Source: Labyrinthula sp. Ha
Taxonomy: Eukaryota; Sar; Bigyra; Labyrinthulida; Labyrinthulaceae
Direction of reading: 5' to 3'
DNA length: 64,000 bases
NCBI GenBank assembly: GCA_015227615.1
Contig: JAALGZ010000003.1
Location: 434,001 to 498,000, forward strand
Part shown: piece after piece, positions 46,801 through 57,000 of the stretch
Layout: each line of letters starts with the position of its first letter
Numbering within the stretch: position 1 is the stretch's first letter
The notes under the pieces: generated by a model
The model's database searches: none
Told to the model about the DNA's origin: nothing
The model's input: the letters and a program-made list of their open reading frames with translations, nothing else
Position numbers and translations under genes: made by a program

Positions 46801-49181
46801 GCCATTATTGCATACAGGTTAGTAGACTTGAAGATTAGCTTAGCCTCTATTCTTTAGGTAAGTAAAATCTGTAAGAAGTACTAAGTATAAATACTTCTTG
46901 TTTGACTCAAAGTGTTCGAATTTTAGGTAACAACAAATAGTGTTTTCTATATTCCCTGGGTTAGCACTCTGATACTTTTTCAGAAGTGTTTTCTGATATA
47001 ATGGTAAAAACATGTGAATAGCTACATCTCGTTGACTCTCATTGACGAAATGGAATTCCATGTTATATATGAATAAAGAGAGAGGTATAGCATGATATAT
47101 GTGGCGATTGAGATTCAAACGTCTCATTCATATCATAATAAAAGATAACTATCGATAGTTGGGCAAGAGTTACAGGAGCGGTGGTCGCTCAGATAGATAC
47201 TTATAGGTCACATGACAAATCTGTCTCATGAAATTGATAACCTCAACATGAATGAACAGGCTTCATACTTCATTATTTAAGCTCAGTAACTTTTTGCTGA
47301 AAATTCATCTTCGGAGGTAAAGAGTAAACAGATGCTAACTAAGTGAGCAAAAAATCTGGTGCAGTCCCATGAGTTCAGCTCTTTCTGGAATATTGCCTCC
47401 GATGATGAAAAAGATATAAACTAGATGCTCAACCGAGAGAAAGAGAATACTGACCACATTGCTTATATTTTAATGAGTTTGATTATGAGTCCAAATCAAT
47501 GTGACCATGCCTTAGTTCTTAAATAACTTGCAATGTACGGAACCAAGCACATCCAATATAATAAGATAAATAGCGACACTACATATGTTATCTCAAAGAA
47601 ACTACTTCACTATTTTGTTGAGAACTTGTAGTGTAAGAAATTATATGTTGAGCATCTGCACTATTCATAAACCGATAACCTGCTCGTACTGAACTCTGTT
47701 GATCCTACTTTCAAATCTTTCTTCGACTATATCAGAAAAAACAGCAAACCTAGGAAATAGGAAAATTACTTTTCTAAAGGGTGTAATTCCGTTATTCAGA
47801 AATTTAAGTCTGTTAAAAATACATATGTGAACATTCCTTACAGAATGATGCAATGAATCCAAGCGACTGGGGCCTCAGATAATTTTCTGCAAAGATTCAT
47901 GTTTTGTCAAGGCCCTTGTATCTTATCTCAAGAAATATGTTTTCCACGGAACCTTCGTCGATGTCTCCTTTCTAAGTGCCTGGTTCCAGTTTCTTAGAAC
48001 AACCAAGTACAAGACATGGTAACTTAAACACCTATTTATCATCTTGGCTCTCAAAACTAAGTTTTTTGCTAGAAAAGATCAAAATTGGGTACTGGGTTTC
48101 ATCCTAATACCATAAATGCGGAGATGATTAAATAGCCCACGCAAAATTCTTTGGTATAGCAAGAGAAAATTGCATTCTATCTGAGAAAGCTCACTTACAA
48201 TGCTTTGAAAAAGAAAGCACTGCGTTTCCGGCAAATAAAATTTGGAATTTTTACCTGAGACACTTACAAAGTATATGCAATTCCAGGGATAAGTTTCTAG
48301 TTCATCTGCTTAGCAGAGTCAACATCTGGTTTCTTAAGTAAAAGGTGCTTAACAAAACCATATCGAATATTTGATGCATTAATTTGGAAAGCATTTGCCC
48401 ACAAAGTGCGCTTTCTGAATCCTTAAAACTAGACCAAGCTACTAACTTTATTGGGAAAGCTAAAGTTCAGAGAAAAGAGCCCCTAGACGTCGCATGCATT
48501 TACTCTTAAGCAGCTAAAACTAAAATCAACATTATGGACGACAGCATGAAAAGAGAATACGGTTTGCTATTATATTTAGTGAGGAGTTGAACGAGAACAT
48601 GTTTTCTCCCAAATGAAAAAAACTCCATAGAATGCACTAGGATTCCTTTCAAAAAAAACTTAGAGAATATAAGTGTATGTGTTGGCTTAAGTTTTATAAG
48701 CTCTAAAACCATTATCAACCCAACTATCCATGGCTACAAATCCGTATGCTTTCTGCAGCAAAGTATTACTTCAGTTAGAAATAGTACTATATTTCTCCCT
48801 AATATGGTCTATTGTATTATGTTCATACCTTGCGAATATATATCCTAAAAGATATGGGTAAACAATATTTTACTAGTAATGAACCTGTAGAAATTAGGCT
48901 GAATAAATAATTAACCATCTTTAATAAATACTTCTTATATTACCCAAAAATGGTTTTCTCGGGGAAATCTATGATATGAAATTATGCTTTTTGTTCAAAT
49001 CGGGATAAGAATATATTTTCCGAAGTTCATGCGCTTCTTAAATGCGTATTGCAGACTTTGAATTTTAACGCATTTTACACCGCCTCCCAAAATATCCATC
49101 TGAAATAATTGTCCCAAAATTACTTTTTTGGAAACATTGAATTACCAAACCTATTCGAAACAAAAAGATACAATTCACAAA
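43831..49181. other. 5.3-kb desert; weak protein-like stretches only
   Basis: No supported gene. A minus-strand ATG frame at 46840-47127 (95 codons, charged) and interrupted plus-strand stretches at about 47870-48100 (for example CFVKALVSYLKKYVFHGTF) have protein-like composition and may be relics; neither was recognised. The stretch near 46200 containing TAGCTCAGTTAG is not a tRNA. The last 300 bases should hold the acetyl-CoA synthetase promoter. Confidence 0.4.
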
Positions 49182-51152
49182 ATGTCTAACAAGATTCCGT
49201 TGATCGCAGTACCTGAGAATGTCAAGCGTGAAGACACACTTATAAAATCAATGGAAGCGTACAAACAACTTTATAATAAGTCAACATCAGACCCCACAAC
49301 CTTTTGGAAATCTGAATCTGAAAACCTAGATTGGTTTAAGGACTATGACCAAGTACTTTCAGGCAGCTTCCAGGAAGGTAACGTGCGTTGGTTTAGCGGT
49401 GGAAAATTAAATGTATGCTTCAACTGTGTTGATAGACATGTAAATGCTGGTCATGGTGATCAAGTTGCTATGATCCATGAAGCAGATGAGCCCGGTAATG
49501 GCATAAAAGTCACTTACAACGAACTTTTGTCAAAAGTTTGTCAACTTGCGTCTGCTTTGAAAGCTCATGGAATAAAAAAAGGAGATCCTGTAACAATCTA
49601 CATGCCAATGATCCCGGAAATAGCATATGTAATGCTTGCTTGCGCTAGGATTGGAGCTCCGCATTCAGTCGTCTTTGCAGGATTCAGCGCAGAAGCTTTG
49701 AAGGAAAGGATTATCGATGTTAACAGTAGATTCCTCATTACCTGTGATATTGGTATGCGAGGTGGAAGGGAAATTCCATTGAAGAAAACTGTGGATACAT
49801 CAATCGAACATATTGCAAACGAAGGGCCTCAGATTGTAGAAAAGGTTTTTGTTGTGTCTCATAGCGGCGAAAGACTTCATAATTTACCTAGAAATGAGGT
49901 GGATCTAAGGCATGAAGCTACTAGACACCGACCTTATTGTCCACCTGCGGTAATGGATAGTGAAGATGCCCTTTTTTATTTGTACACAAGCGGAAGTACA
50001 GGTAAGCCGAAGGGTTTGCTTCACACAACAGCTGGATATTTGCTGTATACTATGACCACTTTCAGATACGCATTCGATTATCATCCTGGTGATGTGTATG
50101 CATGTGTAGCTGACGCCGGATGGATCACTGGTCACAGTTATATCATATACGGGCCACTTGCAAATCGAGCAACAACTCTGTTGTTTGAATCTACACCACT
50201 TTATCCAAATGCTTCAAGATACTGGGATTTGGTACAGACGCACAACGTTACTCAATTTTACACTGCTCCAACGGCAATTCGAGCTCTCATGCGGCATGGA
50301 ACCAAACCACTTGAAAAGTATGATCTTAGTAGTCTGAGAGTACTGGGAACAGTTGGAGAGCCTATTAATCCAGAAGCTTGGAAGTGGTACTCAGAAAATG
50401 TAGGAAAAGATAAGTGCCCTATTCTAGACACGTACTGGCAGACTGAGACGGGTGGTTTTCTAATTACTCCCTTGGCTGCAGCAACTCCCCTGAAACCTGG
50501 AAGCGCAACGCTGCCGTTCTTTGGCATTGTACCTATTAGACAACCGGACGGAGTTTTGACAATCAAGCATCCGTGGCCTGGAATGGCTAGAACGGTGTAT
50601 GGGGATCATGAAAGATATATGAATACTTATTTTAGACCATACCCTGGGTATTATTTTACAGGCGATGGCTGTGAAATAGATGAGGATGGCTATTTTTGGA
50701 TTACGGGTCGTGTGGACGATGTCATGAATGTTTCTGGGCATAGAATTGGGTCTGCTGAAGTAGAATCTGCTCTTGTTGAGTTTGATGCTGTTGCTGAGGC
50801 TGCTGCAATTGGATTTCCCCATGACGTAAAAGGAGAGGCCATTGCTGTATATGTTATTCTAAAGCATAAATATGATGCGTTATTAGAAAACCACTCAAAC
50901 AATGAAGAAGCGGAGAAAATGAGAAAGTCTTTAAGACAACAGGTTAGGGAGCTGATTGGACCTTTTGCCTCACCAGATTTAATTTTGCTGACGAAAGGGT
51001 TGCCAAAAACTAGATCCGGCAAGATTATGCGCCGCTTGTTGAGAAAGATTGCACAAGGTCAACAAGGCGAGAGCTTGGGAGATGTTAGTACTTTGGCAGA
51101 TTCTTCAGTAGTTGACGAGCTAATTGAAATTGTCAAAGTTGTGAAAAAGTGA
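49182..51152 (+). CDS. ACS: Acetyl-CoA synthetase (AMP-forming)
   Basis: Makes acetyl-CoA from acetate, ATP and CoA by way of acetyl-AMP. The frame opens with TTG at 49128; the first ATG at 49182 gives 656 residues, the usual ACS length. Motifs in order: IYMPMIPEIAYVMLACARIG, YTSGSTGKPKG (ATP loop), ADAGWITGHSYIIYGPL, TYWQTETGG (acyl pocket, including the Trp that restricts the pocket to acetate), GDGCEIDEDGYFWITGR, DVMNVSGHRIG (hinge) and TKGLPKTRSGKIMRR with the catalytic Lys that is acetylated in many homologues. No targeting peptide is evident, so cytosol or nucleus is likely. No intron. Its stop lies 33 nt from the convergent PIG-X-like gene. Full length and all core motifs make this the most secure call in the window. 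Confidence 0.97.
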   Translation: MSNKIPLIAVPENVKREDTLIKSMEAYKQLYNKSTSDPTTFWKSESENLDWFKDYDQVLSGSFQEGNVRWFSGGKLNVCFNCVDRHVNAGHGDQVAMIHEADEPGNGIKVTYNELLSKVCQLASALKAHGIKKGDPVTIYMPMIPEIAYVMLACARIGAPHSVVFAGFSAEALKERIIDVNSRFLITCDIGMRGGREIPLKKTVDTSIEHIANEGPQIVEKVFVVSHSGERLHNLPRNEVDLRHEATRHRPYCPPAVMDSEDALFYLYTSGSTGKPKGLLHTTAGYLLYTMTTFRYAFDYHPGDVYACVADAGWITGHSYIIYGPLANRATTLLFESTPLYPNASRYWDLVQTHNVTQFYTAPTAIRALMRHGTKPLEKYDLSSLRVLGTVGEPINPEAWKWYSENVGKDKCPILDTYWQTETGGFLITPLAAATPLKPGSATLPFFGIVPIRQPDGVLTIKHPWPGMARTVYGDHERYMNTYFRPYPGYYFTGDGCEIDEDGYFWITGRVDDVMNVSGHRIGSAEVESALVEFDAVAEAAAIGFPHDVKGEAIAVYVILKHKYDALLENHSNNEEAEKMRKSLRQQVRELIGPFASPDLILLTKGLPKTRSGKIMRRLLRKIAQGQQGESLGDVSTLADSSVVDELIEIVKVVKK

Positions 51153-51185
51153 GTCAATAGACCTGAACTTTTTTGAAGTATGATT

Positions 51186-51767
51186 TTATTTATTTTGCTT
51201 AAAGCTAAGTTTTAAGAATTTGAAAGAGAGAACCAAACTCATCAACAAAGTGGTACACAAACCTGCAGCATGTGTAAACTTCGCAAAATTTGCATTGCCA
51301 GTAGGAACTGTTATGAAAGGATTCTTATCATAAAATTTGTACTCTTTTTCAGATACAAAGGACAACATTCCATCTTCTTTTACAAAGCTGAGAAGAGGTG
51401 GTTCTAGAGTCATATTGAGAAGAGATTCGCTAAACCTCGGCTCTGGGTAGCGCAGATGAAAAGGGAACTTGATATGCTCAAATGACTCAAATGTAAACTG
51501 AGCTGAAAAACCTGAAGAAACCATAGCTGGATGTTCTAAACTCACTTTATCTGGCAATTGCACTTTAATTCCATAGTGCTTCAGCTCTTCTTGGTCAACG
51601 TAGAAGTGCTTCTCGAACTGTTGAACGACTCTTAGCCCTTGTATCGGAAAACTTGTTCCTTTCAGTTCGATATCCAATAAATAATTCAAATGGAATCCTT
51701 CTCCTCTGAATTCCCTTGTGATCATGAATTCATCCGTCGTCTCTTTTGTACTTTCTTGCTGTAACAT
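51186..51767 (-). CDS. PIG-X/PBN1-like subunit of GPI mannosyltransferase I
   Basis: PIG-X (yeast Pbn1) is an ER membrane protein that stabilises PIG-M, the enzyme adding the first mannose to GPI anchors. The frame opens with GTG; the first ATG (51767) gives 193 residues. The diagnostic stretch is HIKFPFHLRYPEPRF with the invariant HxRYP, followed by LEPPLLSF. A single hydrophobic segment, GLCTTLLMSLVLSFKFL, sits at the C terminus as expected for a type I ER protein with a lumenal domain. No N-terminal signal peptide is visible, so a short upstream exon may be missing or the protein may be inserted by its tail. Upstream sequence did not yield a consistent extra exon. The stop is 33 nt from that of acetyl-CoA synthetase. 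Confidence 0.7.
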   Translation of the reverse strand: MLQQESTKETTDEFMITREFRGEGFHLNYLLDIELKGTSFPIQGLRVVQQFEKHFYVDQEELKHYGIKVQLPDKVSLEHPAMVSSGFSAQFTFESFEHIKFPFHLRYPEPRFSESLLNMTLEPPLLSFVKEDGMLSFVSEKEYKFYDKNPFITVPTGNANFAKFTHAAGLCTTLLMSLVLSFKFLKLSFKQNK

Positions 51768-52158
51768 TGAAATTGCGGCAATTTTCACTCAATCTATAAC
51801 CCGGGAGGTTTGTTTATTACATAAACAACTACCTGCTATCTGCGATAAAATATGCAGGTAAATAAAGCTTTCTCATGATATTTTGGGACAATGAAAATTT
51901 CTACGTTAGAAAAAGAAAACTGGAACATTGAATAGAGCGAGAAAAAGGGGATTCGATATCTGGGCACCTGGGTCTCGTGATGTTCGTTAATGTCATACGT
52001 TCTATCTGGATTAGCACAACATATATTCTAGCGCTCTAGATTTAGTCAACATAGTAGGTTGCATATTGGAACTCGCCCCCGGCTTGTTACACGGATATTT
52101 GAGAGTCGAGTATTTGCGACATATACAAAAGTAAATAATAATAGGACAGAACAAAGAT

Positions 52159-52545
52159 ATGGGCAAAAGATTGAGAAAGAGAAAGTCTTCACACACATGT
52201 TATGGTGAACTAAAAAATATTGCTGCTGACTTTAAGTTGAAGAAAGATTGGACAGAAAAAGAAAAAAGAGAGTATAATGCAAGAGCTGTACGTAAGCACC
52301 GCTTAAAGGCAAAAGCAGAATTTTCGTTTCAACATAAGCGATTAATGGAGCTGCAAAAAGATTTAATTAAATTAAGGGAAAGGGAGATTGAGTTAAGACG
52401 AATGTGTAAAGCTTTTGAAAGGGAAAGCGGGAAAAAATGTTGGACCCGAAGCTATCTTCTTGAACAGAATAAATCTTTGCGTTATTCCCTTCGGCGGATA
52501 CAGCATTTAACTAAAGCTATAAACTATGCTATTAAGACTGAGTAA
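52159..52545 (+). CDS. Small bZIP-like transcription factor
   Basis: Intact 128-residue ORF with ATG start and TAA stop, strongly basic. The segment EYNARAVRKHRLKAKAEF has the N-x7-R spacing of a bZIP basic region. It is followed by a leucine-rich helix (LMELQKDLIKLREREIEL) with leucines seven apart. The usual first zipper leucine, nine residues after the Arg, is Phe. A further Leu-containing helix follows a short Cys/Trp-bearing break (KKCWTRSYLLEQNKSL). bZIP proteins bind DNA as dimers. Here only the basic region and a short zipper are present, with no activation domain, so it may act as a partner or repressor. It is about 390 nt from the PIG-X-like start on the other strand. A basic coiled coil of other function is the alternative. 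Confidence 0.5.
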   Translation: MGKRLRKRKSSHTCYGELKNIAADFKLKKDWTEKEKREYNARAVRKHRLKAKAEFSFQHKRLMELQKDLIKLREREIELRRMCKAFERESGKKCWTRSYLLEQNKSLRYSLRRIQHLTKAINYAIKTE

Positions 52546-52758
52546 CATGTATAATGCCCTCTGTATGAACAAACTTAGAATCAAAAATTAAAGAAAGTAA
52601 CCCTGTTTAAATGTACTTCACAACCACATATAATGTGCTTGCCTGCTGCAATAAACCAATAAAAAAGATGGGTTTAGGCTGAAAACTGTCAACTATCAAA
52701 ATTAAAAACAAAGGTTCTATATCTAAATAAGTCTGTTCAATAGGTTTACACTCAAGAC

Positions 52759-54020
52759 TTAAACAGTACTTCTCTCGTGCGGCCCACTTAGCTCTCCTCT
52801 AATGTTTGTGGACAACAGACGTTTGACTTCACTATTTGGTAACCCTTGACCAAGCAGGAACCCCAATTTCGCAGTGGTAGCCTCCACTGTCATGTCTATC
52901 GTGCTGATGGCTCCAATTTCGCGCAGCTGGTTACCTGCAGCATAAATTCCTAGATTAACTTCTCCAGAAAGGCACTGGGAGCATATTGCGACAACCACAC
53001 CAGTATCAACAACACTCTTCAAAGCACTTACTAAACCCTTTTTGGCCCCAGGTGCATTTCCTGTTCCATAAAGCTGCAATACAAGTCCCTTCAAGACCAA
53101 ATCAGGACTAAGATTTAATAAAAGCAATGTGTTTACTTTTCTGGATTGTTATACGAGTTAAGAAGGGCTTTGAATGGACGGTCATCAAACCCAGGAACAA
53201 GTCGAATAACGAGGATGTTTAAATCAAAGTTGTAGTTGACCTTGAACTTTGAATTGAGGTGCTTGTTACGTGGAGTTTTCAAAATTATTTCTTCATTGAA
53301 TCGTAAATCTACACCAGATACTGCTAAAGGGGGTAAATTCGGAGAATCAAACGCATCCATCGCGTTAGATTTAACTTTTACTGCTCTGTTGCCTCTGAAT
53401 AACCTATTGTGAAAGAAAAGCATAACCTATATATAAACTAAAAAAAAAAACTACTTCTGGGATGTTGGAGAATGCAGCTATCTCAATTGATAGAAGCAGA
53501 TTGCTCACTGCATCGGAGTGAGGATTAGCCCTAAAATTTAAGGAAAGAGAGACGAAAGTACATAGGAAGCATTGCTCCAGTAAAAACAACTGGCTTTGCT
53601 AAGTTTGTTAACATGAAGCTAATGCCACTCGATGCATAAGCCATTGTGTCTGTTCCCATGATCACAACAAACCCATCGTAGTTGTAGTAAGCATCTTCAA
53701 TTAGCAAACAGATGTTCTTCCAATCCTCATACTCCATGTCTGACGAGTCCATAAGTTCTTCCAACTCCACAAACGAAACTTCAGGAAAAGTTTCGTCTAG
53801 TTTAGCACATAAATCCAGTAAACTTTTTTTCAAATACGAACCGGAAGGCTTCAATTCGTGGGTTTTTTCATCTTTTACCATACCTGCACGTCATCAGAAG
53901 AGGAGAAACAATACCTACAGTTCCTCCAGTGTATATGACAAGAACTGAAGATTTACTTCTTCGTGATCTTAAGCTTGAAGATGAGCTTGATCTATCTTCG
54001 CGATTCAATGTGGGATTCAT
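52759..54020 (-). CDS. L-asparaginase, type I (AnsA/ASPG-like), five exons
   Basis: Hydrolyses asparagine to aspartate and ammonia. Exons on the minus strand: 54020-53915, 53883-53562, 53530-53455, 53426-53137 and 53107-52759. The four GT-AG introns are 31, 31, 28 and 29 nt. The splice gives 380 residues in frame; the upstream TTG of the same frame was not used. Motifs: VLVIYTGGTVGMVKDE (nucleophile Thr; the splice restores VGMVKDE), VVIMGTDTMAYASSGISFML (GTDT with the second catalytic Thr-Asp), FTGAMLP, LFFHNRLFRGNRAVKVKS, DAFDSPNLPPLA, LKGLVLQLYGTGNAP and a C-terminal CLSGEVNLGIYAAG segment. This is the cytosolic type I pattern. There is no signal peptide; a Ser/Arg-rich 25-residue leader precedes the fold. 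Intron removal restores conserved residues at every junction. Confidence 0.9.
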
Positions 54021-57000
54021 TTTGACTTTGGTGGATAAGAAGTTTGTTGCGAGAAAATTCAACGGAACACGGATTTTTCTTGTAATCGCTTTGCCACGTC
54101 ATTAAAACCAAGAATACAACCGTTTCACTGATGATGTTGGTTCACATTTCACAAAAGAAAGAAAACGAAGCAAGGGAATATCATTCCAAGTAAACCTGAC
54201 ATTAGATAATTGTTAATGTGTCTGCCAACATAAATGCTATCTTCCAGAGTGCTCGAACTCTATGTACAAGTAACCCAAGGGTAGAGAGCATTCCTGAAAA
54301 GATTTACTTTCCAATGGTGAAAACACATCGTAGTAATGAGCTTTACCCAGAGTTGTTTCTAAAAAAGCAAATCCTGGTACATTATACAGGGTAAGCAGAA
54401 TTTTTTGGGGGCATAAATTCACTGAACCTTTATAGGTCATGAATTAAAAACTCGTATTCTTGTTCACTATAGGTTCTAGAATAATTCGCATTACTTCTTC
54501 ATGTTCTCATATGTTGTGCACTTGTGGTATCTGGATATCCTTATCATCTTACAAGATTAACTAAACATAAATAGAAATGGTAGTATGATAGCCTAGAAAT
54601 TATTAGACTCACTATATTTCACCTGTATTTAAGCGTTGCATTTAAATAACAACTACACGGAGTAGAAACATAGAGTTGTCTTAAGTTTGTGTATATTAAT
54701 GTGAAGCATATTAAAATAGTACATTAAATAGTAATGCCAAATAAGTCATAGTAGATTTATCGGTTGTAGCTTATCGATATTGATTATTAGTATCAAGAAA
54801 CGAATAATTTTTGGGAAATTAGGCCATTAGTAACTATCGACAGATTATCTAAATAAACAAAACAACAAAAACATAATGACCTAAAGGAAGTAGGTATTGT
54901 TCATAAAAAACGATTCAGAAGAGCATCAAGACTTAGTGATTCATTTCTAAGTTTAAATTAGACTTATATAAGTACCTTTTTGACATTATCGGGTATTTGA
55001 ATTCGCCTGGCAAGAGTAGTTTGTGTTCGATTGCGCATAATCTAGCAGAACACAGCCTAAATCGTATCAATACATTATCATAACGCTTGTGTTAGCTTCT
55101 TCGACTAATAGTTGAGTGTCTGACTATTCAAAGGTATCTCCCGAGTGGATAAAAATTTCAAGGTCTTTTTCAATCTTTCGCGTTACAACAATGCTATTTC
55201 CATTGCAAATTTGGCAGTCATATGGTTTTCCTGAAAGAATAGACTAAAGTAATGCAAATTTAAAACCCTATACAGTGGGAATATAATTTGGTTTTGAAGC
55301 TGTTCTGTTTTCAGGGGAGGTTTGTAGCATGGTTGTGCCAGGCAAAAACGGGCAACTTTCCTATACGAAGGGTGCTAATTTTTAACTTATGCTAAACAGA
55401 TCATGTATATTTTTAAGAGATTTTACTTTTCCTGGATAGCATGATCTCGTATTTCTTCATTGTTGCAGTTGTTATCACCAATTATTTTATACCTTTGTAA
55501 AGTAAGAGTCTCGACCAACAAAAACAGTCTCAATAGCAAAAACCATTCCTTTGCCTTATACAGTCAGATTTATACCCCGAATAGAGCCTAGATAGATGAA
55601 AAGTCGATTACAGTTAATCGTACGAAAAAGATGAAAAACAGCCTCGGTACTGTTTTACCTTCAGAGTTAAGGCAAGCCAAAACAATCCTTAAAGATCCAA
55701 TAGTACAGAAAACAAAATTATGTAGAGTTTATGCATTTCCAGAAAAATAATGCAGTTTATTCTTTTCACAACTGTGATATATATAAAGATGCCAGAGACA
55801 GAAACTAAGCTTTCACATTTTCTTTATAGCACAACCAAAATGTAGGGTAGCATCAGATGCTTATCCTAAAACAATTGAATACACCTTTTCCTTATTTTTT
55901 TAATCATCTCTGGTCTAACTCAGATGAGATACTAAATATGTCTCTAATTTCTTATTAAGTTTTAAACTGATAAAATAATAATGCTAAGGGATCTTATTGT
56001 ACAATCAAGACTCTCGTCCTCAAAACATTTAAGAACTCCCATAAGAAGGAGTTACCTCCAGTAGAACTATATTTATAGTTTTTTGCAATACATTTATGAT
56101 TTTCATTGTAATTGTTAGCTTATTTAACTCTAAACGGGGTTAATAATATTCTTTGATTAAAAGAAATCCTACTTATAATGTTGATTTCTATCTCGATCAT
56201 GGCATAAATATATTTTATTGCTCAAAATGAACTATCGTGTGGTCAGATACTCAAAGACGAGTGCGAGAAAGAAAGTGTTTAATCTTGTAATTGATACAAT
56301 TCAGGCTAACTTCAATGATCTAAAAAAAATTACCAAGAAGAGTTTAAATCTATAAACTAAGAAAGCTTAAATACTCAGGTACGATTCAAGTTAATTTATA
56401 GATTTTAAAACTTTTACACTTACTCTAGGTGCAAAGGATATTTCTTAGCTTAGTGCTTTTTGTTAGCTATGTTGTTTTTTCTATTTTTTTATTCTATTAT
56501 TTCTTTCATTAGATTGGATACGCCTTAATTTCCTAAAATAATGATTATTAGCTAATTCTATCTATAACTATCGACAACATATTGAGAGTCGATCCTATCG
56601 TTCAAATATACACAACATCAAATCCATATTTTCTCCAAACGGGTGTAGCTTAACTTTTATTATGTTGTAATTAGAACGAAAAGTTTAAATTAATTAGCAG
56701 CTAAGACTGGGTCTCTAGTTTCGGATAACTCCTTTAAGCTTTGGTACACTGGTCTAAGAAATATCTCGAATGACCTAGACTGATTTAAAGTACTGTTCAC
56801 CAGAAAGATGTGAATATATATACATTGGACAAAAGGTCAGTGTTTTTCAAGTGACATCATCAGTCAAACTATTACTAATTTGTCCTGAACCTTCTATAAA
56901 TTATTGCTAGTGACAAATTGATAACTGAGTGCGAACTATTATGGAGATAAAAGGCTCATGCGCTCGTCATTGTACTGTGTCACAATATACTTTTCCAAGG

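Noticed and set aside
14100-49000. Search for retroelement or DNA transposon signatures in the deserts
   Set aside because: No reverse transcriptase, integrase or transposase motif, no long terminal repeats and no obvious inverted repeats were seen by eye.
49128-49181. N-terminal extension of acetyl-CoA synthetase by 18 residues
   Set aside because: The extension begins at TTG; the first ATG at 49182 gives the usual family length.
51768-51797. 30-nt GT-AG gap at the 5' end of the PIG-X-like gene
   Set aside because: Removing it leaves a stop in frame immediately upstream, so it does not extend the protein.
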